Of a stretch of 64,000 nt of DNA, positions 52,104-60,359 are shown piece by piece. Made by a program: the position numbers and the translations under genes. The stretch comes from Cellulosimicrobium cellulans (GTDB lineage: Bacteria; Actinomycetota; Actinomycetes; Actinomycetales; Cellulomonadaceae). Positions within the stretch are counted from its first letter, which is position 1; each line of letters begins with the position of its first letter. The notes beneath the pieces are model-generated. The model was not told the DNA's origin and did not search any database. It saw nothing but the letters and a program-made list of their open reading frames with translations. The stretch is from NCBI RefSeq assembly GCF_016921195.1, contig NZ_JAFGYF010000012.1, positions 1 to 64,000 of the forward strand, written 5' to 3'.

Positions 52104-53170
52104 CTCACCACATGACCACGCAGACCAGCACCACCGCCCTGAAAGCCCCGACGTCCGTCGCGGAGCTCGAGGAGCTGCTCACGACGCCGTCGCCCGCCCT
52201 CGTGGAGGACCTGGCCGCCCGCTCGGGCGACCTCGTCATCCTCGGAGCGGGCGGCAAGATGGGTCCGAGCCTCACCGTCCTCGCCCGCCGGGCGCTCGAC
52301 GCGGCCGGGCGCACAGGCGACGCCGTGCACGCCGTCTCGCGGTGGTCCGACGCCGCGCAGGCCGACCGCCTGCGCGACGCCGGCGTGAACGTCGTCGCGG
52401 CCGACCTGCTCGCGCCCGACGCGGACCTCGCCGCCCTGCCCGACGGCGCCGACGTCGTCTACATGGTGGGCGCCAAGTTCGGCACGTCGTCCGCGCCGTC
52501 GCTCGCGTGGGCCGCGAACGCGGCGCTCGTGCACGACGTCGCGCGCCGCTACGCCGACTCGACCATCGCGGCGTTCTCCACCGGGAACGTCTACCCGCTC
52601 GTGCCCGTCGAGTCGGGCGGGTGCTCCGAGGAGCACCCCGTGGGGCCGGTCGGCGAGTACGCGATGAGCTGCCTCGGGCGCGAGCGCGTGCTCCAGCACG
52701 CCGCGCTCTCGCGCGGCACGAAGGTCGTGACGATCCGCCTCAACTACGCCGTCGACCTGCGCTACGGCGTGCTGTTCGACGTCGCGTCACCGATCCTCGC
52801 GGGCGAGCCCGTGGACCTCACGACGGGGCACGTCAACGTCGTGTGGCAGGGGTACGCGAACGAGGTCGCGCTGCGCTCGCTCGCGCTCGCGTCGTCGCCC
52901 GCGACGGCGATCAACCTCACCGGACCGGAGACGGCGTCGGTACGGCGCCTCGCGGAGCTCCTCGGCCGCGGCCTCGACCGCGAGGTGTCGTTCACGGGCG
53001 AGCCCGCCCCGACGGCGCTCCTCAACGACGCGACGCGCTGCCACGAGCTGTTCGGCTACCCGCAGGTGCCGCTGCGCACGCTCGTGGACTGGCAGGCGCG
53101 GTGGCTCGCGGCCGGGCTGCCGACGAGCGGCAAGCCGACGAAGTTCGCCGTGCGCGACGGGGCGTTCTGA
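52100..53170 (+). CDS. NAD-dependent epimerase/dehydratase family protein
   Basis: A 356-residue extended-SDR-like protein. LVILGAGGKMGPSLTVLARRAL near residue 45 binds the dinucleotide, but the usual YxxxK is not evident: the expected region reads VGEYAMSCLGRERV, with Tyr followed by Cys-Leu-Gly rather than a clear Lys. Catalysis by the standard SDR mechanism is therefore doubtful. It could be a sugar 3-dehydrogenase, epimerase or binding relic. Coupled to genes on both sides by overlaps of 4 and 1 nt. Confidence 0.8.
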   Translation: MTHHMTTQTSTTALKAPTSVAELEELLTTPSPALVEDLAARSGDLVILGAGGKMGPSLTVLARRALDAAGRTGDAVHAVSRWSDAAQADRLRDAGVNVVAADLLAPDADLAALPDGADVVYMVGAKFGTSSAPSLAWAANAALVHDVARRYADSTIAAFSTGNVYPLVPVESGGCSEEHPVGPVGEYAMSCLGRERVLQHAALSRGTKVVTIRLNYAVDLRYGVLFDVASPILAGEPVDLTTGHVNVVWQGYANEVALRSLALASSPATAINLTGPETASVRRLAELLGRGLDREVSFTGEPAPTALLNDATRCHELFGYPQVPLRTLVDWQARWLAAGLPTSGKPTKFAVRDGAF

Positions 53171-54339
53171 TGACGAGCGCCGTCACGGTCCCGCGCCTCG
53201 CGGACGACGTCGCGAGGCTGCTGCGGACGGGGACCGTCATCCCCGCGCAGCCGCTCGCGCTCGACGCCGACCGCCGCCTCGACGAGCGCCGCCAGCGCGC
53301 GCTCACGCGGTACTACCACGCCGCGGGCGCGGGCGGCGTGGCGGTCGGCGTCCACACGACCCAGTTCGAGATCCGCGAGCACGGGCTCCTGCGACCCGTG
53401 CTCGAGCTCGCCGCAGAGGTGTCGCGCGCGACGATCGCGGGCGACGCGCCCGCGGGCTCGCTGCACACCGGGCCCCGCCCGCTCGTCCAGGTCGCGGGCG
53501 CCGCCGGCGACGTGCGGCAGGCCGTCGCCGAGGCGGAGCTCGCGGCAGGACTCGGCTACGACGCGGTGCTGCTCGCGCCCCGCGTGCCCGGACTCACGGG
53601 CTCGCGCGAGGAGGTCGAGCGCGTGCTGCTCGACCGGGCGCGCGCGGTCGGCGAGGTGCTGCCCGTCATCGGGTTCTACCTCCAGGAGGCGATCGGCGGG
53701 CCGCGACTGTCCGTCGGCTTCTGGCGCGAGTACGCGTCGATCGAGGCGGTCGTCGCGATCAAGGCCGCGCCGTTCCACCGCTACCGGACGCTCGACGTCC
53801 TGCGCGGCGTCGCCGCGTCCGGGCGCGGCGACGAGATCGCGCTGTACACGGGCAACGACGACGCGATCGTCGCCGACCTCACTCAGCGCCTCGACGTCCC
53901 GGTGACCGACGCCGAGGGGCGCGCCTCGACCTTCACGGCGCGGTTCGTGGGCGGCCTGCTCGGGCAGTGGGCGGTCTGGACCCGGGGCGCGGTCGAGACG
54001 CTGGCCCTCGCGCACGCGGCCCAGGGCATCGGGCCGGACGGGGGCGCCACCGTGCCCGACGCCGCCGCCCTCGCGACCCTCACCGCGCGCGCGGCCGGCC
54101 TCACCGACGCGAACGCGGCCGTCTTCGACGCGGCGGGCGACTTCGCGGGCGTCATCGCAGGCGTGCACGAGGTGCTGCGCCGCCAGGGCCTGCTCGAGGG
54201 CATCTGGTGCCTCGACCCGGACGAGACCCTCTCCCCCGGCCAGGCCGACGAGCTGACGCGCGTGACGGCGTCGTACCCGTGGCTCGCGGCCGCGGACGAC
54301 GCGCTCGTCGCGGAGCACCTCGAGGACTGGCTGCGATGA
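53170..54339 (+). CDS. DapA-like aldolase (dihydrodipicolinate synthase/KDG aldolase family)
   Basis: A 389-residue TIM-barrel protein. The Schiff-base Lys is likely in EAVVAIKAAPFHRYR (about residue 198), with the assisting Tyr in IGFYLQEAIGG (about 172). The usual glycine pair for the pyruvate carboxylate is less clear. It is about 90 residues longer than DapA, with a helical C-terminal extension. This subgroup is found beside sugar dehydrogenases and may cleave a 2-keto-3-deoxy acid to pyruvate and an aldehyde. The ATG overlaps the previous stop by one base (TGATG). Confidence 0.82.
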   Translation: MTSAVTVPRLADDVARLLRTGTVIPAQPLALDADRRLDERRQRALTRYYHAAGAGGVAVGVHTTQFEIREHGLLRPVLELAAEVSRATIAGDAPAGSLHTGPRPLVQVAGAAGDVRQAVAEAELAAGLGYDAVLLAPRVPGLTGSREEVERVLLDRARAVGEVLPVIGFYLQEAIGGPRLSVGFWREYASIEAVVAIKAAPFHRYRTLDVLRGVAASGRGDEIALYTGNDDAIVADLTQRLDVPVTDAEGRASTFTARFVGGLLGQWAVWTRGAVETLALAHAAQGIGPDGGATVPDAAALATLTARAAGLTDANAAVFDAAGDFAGVIAGVHEVLRRQGLLEGIWCLDPDETLSPGQADELTRVTASYPWLAAADDALVAEHLEDWLR

Positions 54340-55400
54340 CCGGCGCGCCCGGCACGGAGACCGTCGCGGGGCCTGGTCCGGGAGCCGGGGCTGCCCGCGC
54401 GGTCGTCGCGGTCGCGCCGTGGTTGCGCACCGAGCTGTTCGCCCCGGACGTCTGGGAGCGCCTGGCCGGCGCGGGACCGTTCGACGTCGTCGACGACCCG
54501 CGGGCGCTCGGCGCCGCGCTCGACCGGCTGAGCCCCGCGGTGCGCGAGCGCGTCGACGCGCTCGTCATCTCCTGGGGCACGCCGCCCCTGGACGACGACC
54601 TCCTGGACCGGCTCCCCCGGCTGCGGCTCGTCGCGCACACGGGCGCCTCCGTCAAACCGTTCGTCACGCCCGCGCTGTGGGAGCGCGGGGTCCGCGTGAC
54701 ACAGGCGGGCCAGGCGATGGCGCGCCCCGTCGCGGAGGTCTCGGTGACGTTCGCGCTCGCGCTGCTGCACCAGGTCCCCGCGTTCCACAACGCCCTGCAC
54801 GACGGCGTCCCGTGGGCCGACGCCGAGGCCGCACCCCCGCGGTACGAGATCGCGGGCACGCGCGTCGGCGTCGTCGGGGCGTCGCGCACCGGCCGTGCGG
54901 CGATCGCGATGCTGCGTGCGCTCGGCGCGGAGGTCGTGGTCGCCGACCCGACCCTCTCCCCCGCCGACGCCGCCGCGCTCGGCGCGACGCTCGTCGCGCT
55001 CGACGAGCTGCTCGCGACGAGCCGCGTGACGATGCTGCACGCGCCCGTGCTGCCCGAGACCCACCACCTGCTCGGCGCGCGCGAGCTCGCGCTCCTGCCC
55101 GACCACGCGGGCCTCGTCAACACCGCGCGGTCGTGGCTCACCGACGAGGACGCGCTCGTCCGCGAGCTCGCGACGGGGCGGATCAGCGCCGCGCTCGACG
55201 TCTACGACGCCGAGCCGCTGCCCGAGGACCACCCGCTGCGCCGCCTGCGGAACGTGCTCCTCACGCCGCACCACGCCGCCGCGACCGTGCAGGGGCGGCT
55301 CGCGCAGGGCGCGATCGTCGTCGACGAGCTCGCGCGGTTCCGCGCGGGCGAGCCGCTGGTCCACGAGGTCCGGGAGGCGGACCTCGACCGCATGGGCTGA
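54336..55400 (+). CDS. 2-Hydroxyacid dehydrogenase, cluster 2
   Basis: A 354-residue D-isomer hydroxyacid dehydrogenase. TRVGVVGASRTGRAAIAMLRALG is the NAD loop, with Ser-Arg replacing the usual Tyr-Gly. The catalytic region has NTARSW (Arg), EPLPEDHP (Glu) and LTPHHAA (His). It is last in the operon, overlapping the aldolase stop by 4 nt, and ends 7 nt from the convergent EamA gene. A role in reducing keto acids or oxidising the hydroxyacid product of the pathway is plausible. Confidence 0.87.
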   Translation: MTGAPGTETVAGPGPGAGAARAVVAVAPWLRTELFAPDVWERLAGAGPFDVVDDPRALGAALDRLSPAVRERVDALVISWGTPPLDDDLLDRLPRLRLVAHTGASVKPFVTPALWERGVRVTQAGQAMARPVAEVSVTFALALLHQVPAFHNALHDGVPWADAEAAPPRYEIAGTRVGVVGASRTGRAAIAMLRALGAEVVVADPTLSPADAAALGATLVALDELLATSRVTMLHAPVLPETHHLLGARELALLPDHAGLVNTARSWLTDEDALVRELATGRISAALDVYDAEPLPEDHPLRRLRNVLLTPHHAAATVQGRLAQGAIVVDELARFRAGEPLVHEVREADLDRMG

Positions 55401-55407
55401 CGCCCGA

Positions 55408-56442
55408 TCACGGCGAGCCGCCCGGGGGCGCGGCCGGCGCCGCCGGTGCCGGTCGCCGTCGCGGCAGCGTCGCGACGGCGACGCCGGCCAGGCACAGCGC
55501 ACCTCCCGCGAGCGTGACGACGGCCGGGACCTCGGCGAGGACGAGCCACGACAGCATCACGACGATCGGCGGGACGAGGTACGTCGTCGCGGCCGCCCTG
55601 CCCGCGCTGAGGCGCGAGAGCGCGTATCCCCACGTCGTGAAGGCGACGGCGGTCGGGCCGAGCCCGAGGAGCACCACGGCCCACGTGGACGACGCGGGGG
55701 CCGGGCCCACGTCCGCGGCGAGCGCCGAGGCGAACGGCAGGAGCGCGACCGTGCCCGCGAGGCACCCGACCCACGTCATCGTCAGGGCGTCGACGCGTGC
55801 GAGCAGCCGCTTCTGCGACGTCGCCGCGCCCGCGTAGAGGACCGCGGCCGCCAGCCCGAGCGCGACCCCGAGGACGTCCCGCTCCCCCGAGGACGTCGCC
55901 GTCGCGATGACGGCCACGCCCGCGAACGCGGCGGCCATGCCCACGAGGAGGCGGCGCGGGAAGCCCTCGCCGAGCAGCAGCCCCGCGAGCACCGCGACGA
56001 GGACGGGCGCGACGTTCACGAGCAGCGCCGTCGTCCCCGCGTCGAGGTGCTGCTCGGCGGCGTTGAGCGCGAGGTTGTAGAGGCTGAACCACCCCACGCC
56101 CCACGCGAGGACGGCGACGAGGACGCGACCGCGCGGGAGGACGGGACGCGCGCCGCTGCGCAGCCATCGGACGGCGACGATCGCCGTGAGGCCGACGCTG
56201 CCGGCGAGCTGACGGCCGAGCGCGAGCGACCCGGGCTCGTAGTCGTGGCCCGCGGCCCGCACACCGATGAACGCCGATGCCCACAGCAGGACCGTCACGG
56301 CCACCGCGAGGACGACGGAGAACGCGGCGCGACGGGCCGACCCGCGAGCCGGGAGCGGCCCCGACCGGGCGGAGGTCGCTGCCGGGACGGCGGGCCGGGA
56401 GGCGTCGACGGGCGTGGTCGTCCGGGTCTCACGTGCGGTCAC
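55408..56442 (-). CDS. EamA/DMT-family transporter
   Basis: A 344-residue inner-membrane protein with ten predicted helices in two EamA repeats (about 40-170 and 190-325). SLYNLALNAAEQHLDAGTTALLVNVAPVLVAVLAG and LGLGPTAVAFTTWGYALSRLSAGRAAATTYLVPP are the repeat signatures. Such transporters export metabolites or amino acids. The GTG start is 82 nt from the divergent LysR gene, its likely regulator. Confidence 0.9.
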   Translation of the reverse strand: MTARETRTTTPVDASRPAVPAATSARSGPLPARGSARRAAFSVVLAVAVTVLLWASAFIGVRAAGHDYEPGSLALGRQLAGSVGLTAIVAVRWLRSGARPVLPRGRVLVAVLAWGVGWFSLYNLALNAAEQHLDAGTTALLVNVAPVLVAVLAGLLLGEGFPRRLLVGMAAAFAGVAVIATATSSGERDVLGVALGLAAAVLYAGAATSQKRLLARVDALTMTWVGCLAGTVALLPFASALAADVGPAPASSTWAVVLLGLGPTAVAFTTWGYALSRLSAGRAAATTYLVPPIVVMLSWLVLAEVPAVVTLAGGALCLAGVAVATLPRRRPAPAAPAAPPGGSP

Positions 56443-56524
56443 GCGTCGATCGTCGCCCCACAGGAACGTTCAGCACCAGCGAGATCTTCTACCGCTCGAT
56501 TCAGCGCGGCTGTAGCGTGGGACG

Positions 56525-57442
56525 ATGCTCGACGTCCACCGGCTGCGCGTCTTCCGGTCCGTCGTCGCGAGCGGGTCGGTCCAGGCCGCCGCGGCGGCGC
56601 TCGGGTACACGCCGTCCGCCGTGAGCCAGCACGTCGCCGCGCTCCAGCGCGAGACCGGTCTGACGCTGCTCGAACGAGCCGGGCGCGGCGTGCGGCCCAC
56701 CGCGTCGGGGCTCGCCCTCGCCGCCCAGGCCGACGGCGTGCTGGCGCGGCTCGGCGAGGCCGAGGCCGTCGTCGCGGACCTGCGCGCGGGCCGGACGGGG
56801 ACGCTGTCCGTCGCCTACTTCGCCTCGGTGGGCGCCGCGTGGCTCCCCCAGGTCGTGCGCCGGCTCACGACCGACTTCCCGGGCGTCCGGCTCGACCTGG
56901 AGCTGCGCGAGACGATCCCCGACGACCCCGACGCGCGCGCCGACGTGCAGCTCGTCGTCGCACCGCGCGGGTTCGCCCCGGGCAGCGGCTTCCGGTCGCA
57001 CCACCTGCTCGACGACCCGTACGTCGTCGTGCTGCGCGACGACCATCCCCTGGCGCGCCGCGACACGGTCGAGCTCGCGGAGCTGCGCGAGGAGCGCTGG
57101 GTCGACAACGACTTCGCACGCGGGTGGTGCCGTCGCACCCTCGTCGAGGCGTGCACGGCCGCCGGGTTCAGCCCGCCGTTCCACGTCGAGGCGCACGACT
57201 ACCCGACCGCGATCGCGTTCGTCGGCGCGGGCGTCGGCCTCACGGTCCTGCCCGCGCTCGGCGCCGCGCACCTGCCGCCCGGCGTCGTCGCCGTCCCCGT
57301 GGTCCGACCCGCTCCGGTGCGCTCGATCCACGCCGTGCTGCGCGACGCCGTGGTGGGCACGCCTCCGGGCCGGGCGGTCCTCGACACGCTCCACGACGTC
57401 GCGGGCGCGCGTGTCGATCTCGTGGGTCCCCGTTCGACCTGA
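56525..57442 (+). CDS. LysR-family regulator
   Basis: A 305-residue regulator. RLRVFRSVVASGSVQAAAAALGYTPSAVSQHVAALQRETGLTLLERAGRGVRPT is the N-terminal winged helix, and the effector domain begins near residue 90 (GTLSVAYFASVGAAWLPQVV). It is divergent from the EamA transporter. A TGTAGC box 10 nt ahead of the ATG and absence of a ribosome site suggest a leaderless transcript. GAACGTTC (in 56463-56475) is a small palindrome in the gap. Confidence 0.9.
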   Translation: MLDVHRLRVFRSVVASGSVQAAAAALGYTPSAVSQHVAALQRETGLTLLERAGRGVRPTASGLALAAQADGVLARLGEAEAVVADLRAGRTGTLSVAYFASVGAAWLPQVVRRLTTDFPGVRLDLELRETIPDDPDARADVQLVVAPRGFAPGSGFRSHHLLDDPYVVVLRDDHPLARRDTVELAELREERWVDNDFARGWCRRTLVEACTAAGFSPPFHVEAHDYPTAIAFVGAGVGLTVLPALGAAHLPPGVVAVPVVRPAPVRSIHAVLRDAVVGTPPGRAVLDTLHDVAGARVDLVGPRST

Positions 57443-57489
57443 GGATGAGAGGGTCGGGTGGTCCGGCCCGCAGGCACGAGGAGACGACG

Positions 57490-57909
57490 ATGAAGTACAT
57501 GCTCATCATGCGTGGCAGCGACGAGAGCCAGGCGGCGTTCGAGGACGTCTCGTTCGACGAGATGCTCGAGACCGTGGGGCGGTTCAACGACGAGCTGATC
57601 CGGGCGGGCGTGCTGCTCGCGGCCGAGGGCCTGGACGACCCCGGGCAGGGCGTGGTCGTGGACCTCTCGTCCGACGTGCCCGTCGTGACCGACGGCCCGT
57701 ACGGGGAGACCAAGGAGCTGTTCGGCGGCTACTACGTCCTCGACGTCGCGTCGAAGGAGGAGGCGGTCGAGTGGGCCAAGCGGCTCCCGTTCTCCGGCCC
57801 CGGGACGAAGGTCGAGGTCCGTCGCGTGACGACGATCGACGAGTTCCCGCAGGACAACGAGTGGATCCGCAAGGAGCGGGCGTGGCGCGAGGCGACCGGC
57901 CAGCTGTGA
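57490..57909 (+). CDS. DGPF/YCII-family protein, partner of the ECF sigma factor
   Basis: A 139-residue ferredoxin-like-fold protein starting MKYMLIMRG. DGPYGETKELFGGYYVLDV is the DGPF-type signature. DGPF proteins accompany ECF42 sigma factors, and their exact role is unresolved. GAGGAGACG precedes the ATG. The stop overlaps the sigma gene start (GTGA), so the two are made together. Confidence 0.9.
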   Translation: MKYMLIMRGSDESQAAFEDVSFDEMLETVGRFNDELIRAGVLLAAEGLDDPGQGVVVDLSSDVPVVTDGPYGETKELFGGYYVLDVASKEEAVEWAKRLPFSGPGTKVEVRRVTTIDEFPQDNEWIRKERAWREATGQL

Positions 57910-59252
57910 GCGCGAGCGACGCGGGCGCCGGCTCGGGTGTCGGCCAGAGCCAGCAGACCGACCCGGGCCGGCGCGCGGTCGAGGCCGTGTGGCGCATCGA
58001 GTCCGCGCGGATCGTCGGCGCGCTCGCGCGCTACACCGGTGACTTCGCGCTCGCCGAGGACCTCGCGCAGGAGGCGCTCGCCGAGGCGCTCGTCGCGTGG
58101 CCCCGCGACGGCGTGCCGCGCCACCCCTCGGGATGGCTCCTCACGGTCGGCAGGCGCCGCGCGATCGACGCGTTCCGCCGCCGCGCAGCCCTCGACGAGC
58201 GCTACGCGGCCCTCGCCCACGGCCTGGGAGAGGGCGCGGTCGTCACGGGAGGGCCGCCGTCGGGCCCGTCGCCCGGCGAGGGCGCCGACCTGCTGTGGGA
58301 CCCCGACCAGGTCCACGACGACGTGCTCGCCCTCATGTTCGTCGCGTGCCACCCGGTGCTCTCGCCCGAGGCGCGCGTCGCGCTCACCCTGCGCGTGGTC
58401 GGCGGTCTCTCGAGCGACCAGGTCGCGCGCGCGTTCCTCGTGCCCACGGCGACGGTCCAGGCGCGGATCACGCGCGCCAAGAAGACGCTCGCCGCGGCCG
58501 GCGTACCGTTCGGCGTGCCCCCGGCCGAGGAGCGGCGCGAGCGTCTGGGCTCGGTCCTCCACGTGCTGTACGTGATCTTCACGGAGGGGTCCACGGCCAC
58601 GACCGGCGACGACTGGCTGCGCCCCGACCTCGCGCACGAGGCGCTCCGGCTCGCGCGCGTCCTCGCGGGGCTGGTCCCCGACGAGCACGAGGCCCACTCG
58701 CTCGTCGCGCTCCTCGAGCTCACGGCCGCGCGGTTCCCCGCCCGCACCACGCCCGACGGCGACCCGGTGCTGCTCGCCGACCAGGACCGACGGCGCTGGG
58801 ACCGCTCGGCGATCCGGCGCGGCCGTGCGGCGCTCGCCCGCGCCGACGCGGTGGGCACGCCGGGCCACGGCCGCGGCGCGTACGGGCTGCAGGCGGCGAT
58901 CGCCGAGTGCCACGCGGTCGCCCCGTCGGTCGAGGAGACGGACTGGGACCGCGTCGTCCTCCTCTACGAGGCGCTCGGACGTCTCGCGCCCTCACCGGTC
59001 GTGGAGCTCAACCGGGCCGTCGCCGTCGCGATGGCGCACGGCCCGCAGGAGGCGCTGCAGATCGTCGACGAGCTCGTCGCGACCGACCGCCTGCCCGGGT
59101 TCCACCTCCTGCCGAGCGTGCGGGCCGAGCTCCTCGGACGCCTCGGTCGTGTCGACGAGGCCCGCACGGAGTACGAGCTCGCGCTGCGGCTGTGCCCGAA
59201 CCCGCGCGAGCGGGACCTGCTGCGTCGCAAGGCGGACGCGCTCGGCACGTGA
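57906..59252 (+). CDS. ECF42-type RNA polymerase sigma factor with C-terminal TPR-like domain
   Basis: A 448-residue sigma factor. Region 2 (about 25-90) includes DFALAEDLAQEALAEALVAWP and GWLLTVGRRRAIDAFRRRAAL. Region 4 (about 150-205) includes LSSDQVARAFLVPTATVQARITRAKKTL. A long helical C-terminal extension (about 210-448) has TPR-like repeats (LPSVRAELLGRLGRVDEARTEYELALRL). Length, extension and the neighbouring DGPF gene define ECF42. No anti-sigma gene is seen, as expected for this group. GTG start overlaps the previous stop. Confidence 0.92.
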   Translation: MSASDAGAGSGVGQSQQTDPGRRAVEAVWRIESARIVGALARYTGDFALAEDLAQEALAEALVAWPRDGVPRHPSGWLLTVGRRRAIDAFRRRAALDERYAALAHGLGEGAVVTGGPPSGPSPGEGADLLWDPDQVHDDVLALMFVACHPVLSPEARVALTLRVVGGLSSDQVARAFLVPTATVQARITRAKKTLAAAGVPFGVPPAEERRERLGSVLHVLYVIFTEGSTATTGDDWLRPDLAHEALRLARVLAGLVPDEHEAHSLVALLELTAARFPARTTPDGDPVLLADQDRRRWDRSAIRRGRAALARADAVGTPGHGRGAYGLQAAIAECHAVAPSVEETDWDRVVLLYEALGRLAPSPVVELNRAVAVAMAHGPQEALQIVDELVATDRLPGFHLLPSVRAELLGRLGRVDEARTEYELALRLCPNPRERDLLRRKADALGT

Positions 59253-59255
59253 GCG

Positions 59256-59651
59256 CTACGACCCGTCGGACGCCGTGTACGACGTGCCGGGCCAGTACGG
59301 CCACTCCTCGAAGTGCTCGACGCGCCCGTCCGGGGCGAACCGGAGCACCCACAGGTCGCGGTACTCCTGCGCCTGAGGCGCGAGGTAGCGGACCTCGAGG
59401 CGCACGACGGCGTCGGGACCCTCGACCGCGACGGGCTCCGCGGTCACGGTGAAGGTCGCGCCCTCGTCCGCGGTCCAGAAGCCGCGGATCGCGTCGTGAC
59501 CGCGCAACGGCTCGTCGTCGTAGGGCGAACGCAGGTACGTCGCGTCCGGGGTGAACAGCCGCTCGACGGCGGTCGTGTCGCTCGCGCGCCACGCCTCCTC
59601 GTACGCCGCGACCCAGGCCGTCACGGCCTCGCGCTGGACGGTCTCGGGCAC
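59256..59651 (-). CDS. SnoaL-like NTF2-fold protein
   Basis: A 131-residue single-domain protein, GTG after GAGGAG. VTAWVAAYEEAWRASDTTAVERLFTPDATYLRSPYDDEPLRGHDAIRGFW is the SnoaL-type N-terminal core, and LWVLRFAPDGRVEHFEEWPYWPG the end. Function unknown. It converges on the sigma factor gene with a 3-nt gap. Confidence 0.8.
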   Translation of the reverse strand: MPETVQREAVTAWVAAYEEAWRASDTTAVERLFTPDATYLRSPYDDEPLRGHDAIRGFWTADEGATFTVTAEPVAVEGPDAVVRLEVRYLAPQAQEYRDLWVLRFAPDGRVEHFEEWPYWPGTSYTASDGS

Positions 59652-59723
59652 AGGTCGCTCCTCGGTCGGTCGTCGTCGACCCGTCCGACGCTACCCCTCC
59701 CGCGACGCTGCGAGAATCGGGGG

Positions 59724-60260
59724 GTGAGCGAGACCCCCGACCCCGGCACCGACTGGCGCCCGCACGTCGCCGACCCGGCCGCCCGACCGCCGTCGACCCT
59801 GCCCCACGTGGTGTTCTTCGAGCCGCGCATCCCCGGCAACACGGGCAACGCGATCCGCCTCGCGGCGGTGACCGGCGCGCGCCTCCACCTCGTCGAGCCG
59901 CTCGGGTTCGACCTGGACGAGCCCAGGCTGCGCCGCGCGGGCCTGGACTACCACGACCTCGCGAGCGTCGAGGTGCACGCGGACCTGGACGCCGCGCTCG
60001 CGACCCTCCCGGGCCGCGTCTTCGCGTTCACGACCCGCGCGACGACGTCGTTCACCGACGTGAACTACCGGCCCGACGACGTCCTGCTCTTCGGCCCCGA
60101 GCCGACGGGACTGCCCGACGACGTGCTCGCGCACGAGCGGATCACGGACCAGCTGAGGATCCCCATGCTGCCCGGTCGCCGCTCGCTCAACCTCACCAAC
60201 GCGGCGTCGATCGCCGTCTACGAGGCGTGGCGGCAGACGGGCTTCGCCGGGGGCGCCTGA
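59724..60260 (+). CDS. trmL: tRNA (cytidine/uridine-2'-O-)-methyltransferase TrmL
   Basis: A 178-residue SPOUT-class methyltransferase that modifies the wobble base of certain tRNA-Leu. HVVFFEPRIPGNTGNAIRLAAVTGARLHLVEPLGF, LLFGPEPTGLP and IPMLPGRRSLNLTNAASIAVYEAWRQ form the knotted SAM site. GTG start. The box GAGAAT lies about 8 nt upstream, so the message may be leaderless. Confidence 0.92.
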   Translation: MSETPDPGTDWRPHVADPAARPPSTLPHVVFFEPRIPGNTGNAIRLAAVTGARLHLVEPLGFDLDEPRLRRAGLDYHDLASVEVHADLDAALATLPGRVFAFTTRATTSFTDVNYRPDDVLLFGPEPTGLPDDVLAHERITDQLRIPMLPGRRSLNLTNAASIAVYEAWRQTGFAGGA

Positions 60261-60300
60261 GGGAGGCCGCCCACCGGGGCACGGCGGCCCCCCGACTGCA

Positions 60301-60339
60301 GGAAGAGTCGCGCCCGAGGGGATCGGGCGCGACTCTTCC
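60301..60339. terminator. Bidirectional terminator between trmL and xylB
   Basis: A perfect 16-bp stem (GGAAGAGTCGCGCCCG and complement) around a 7-nt loop sits midway between the two convergent genes. Confidence 0.85.
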
Positions 60340-60359
60340 GCACTCAGCGCTCGGGCGGG

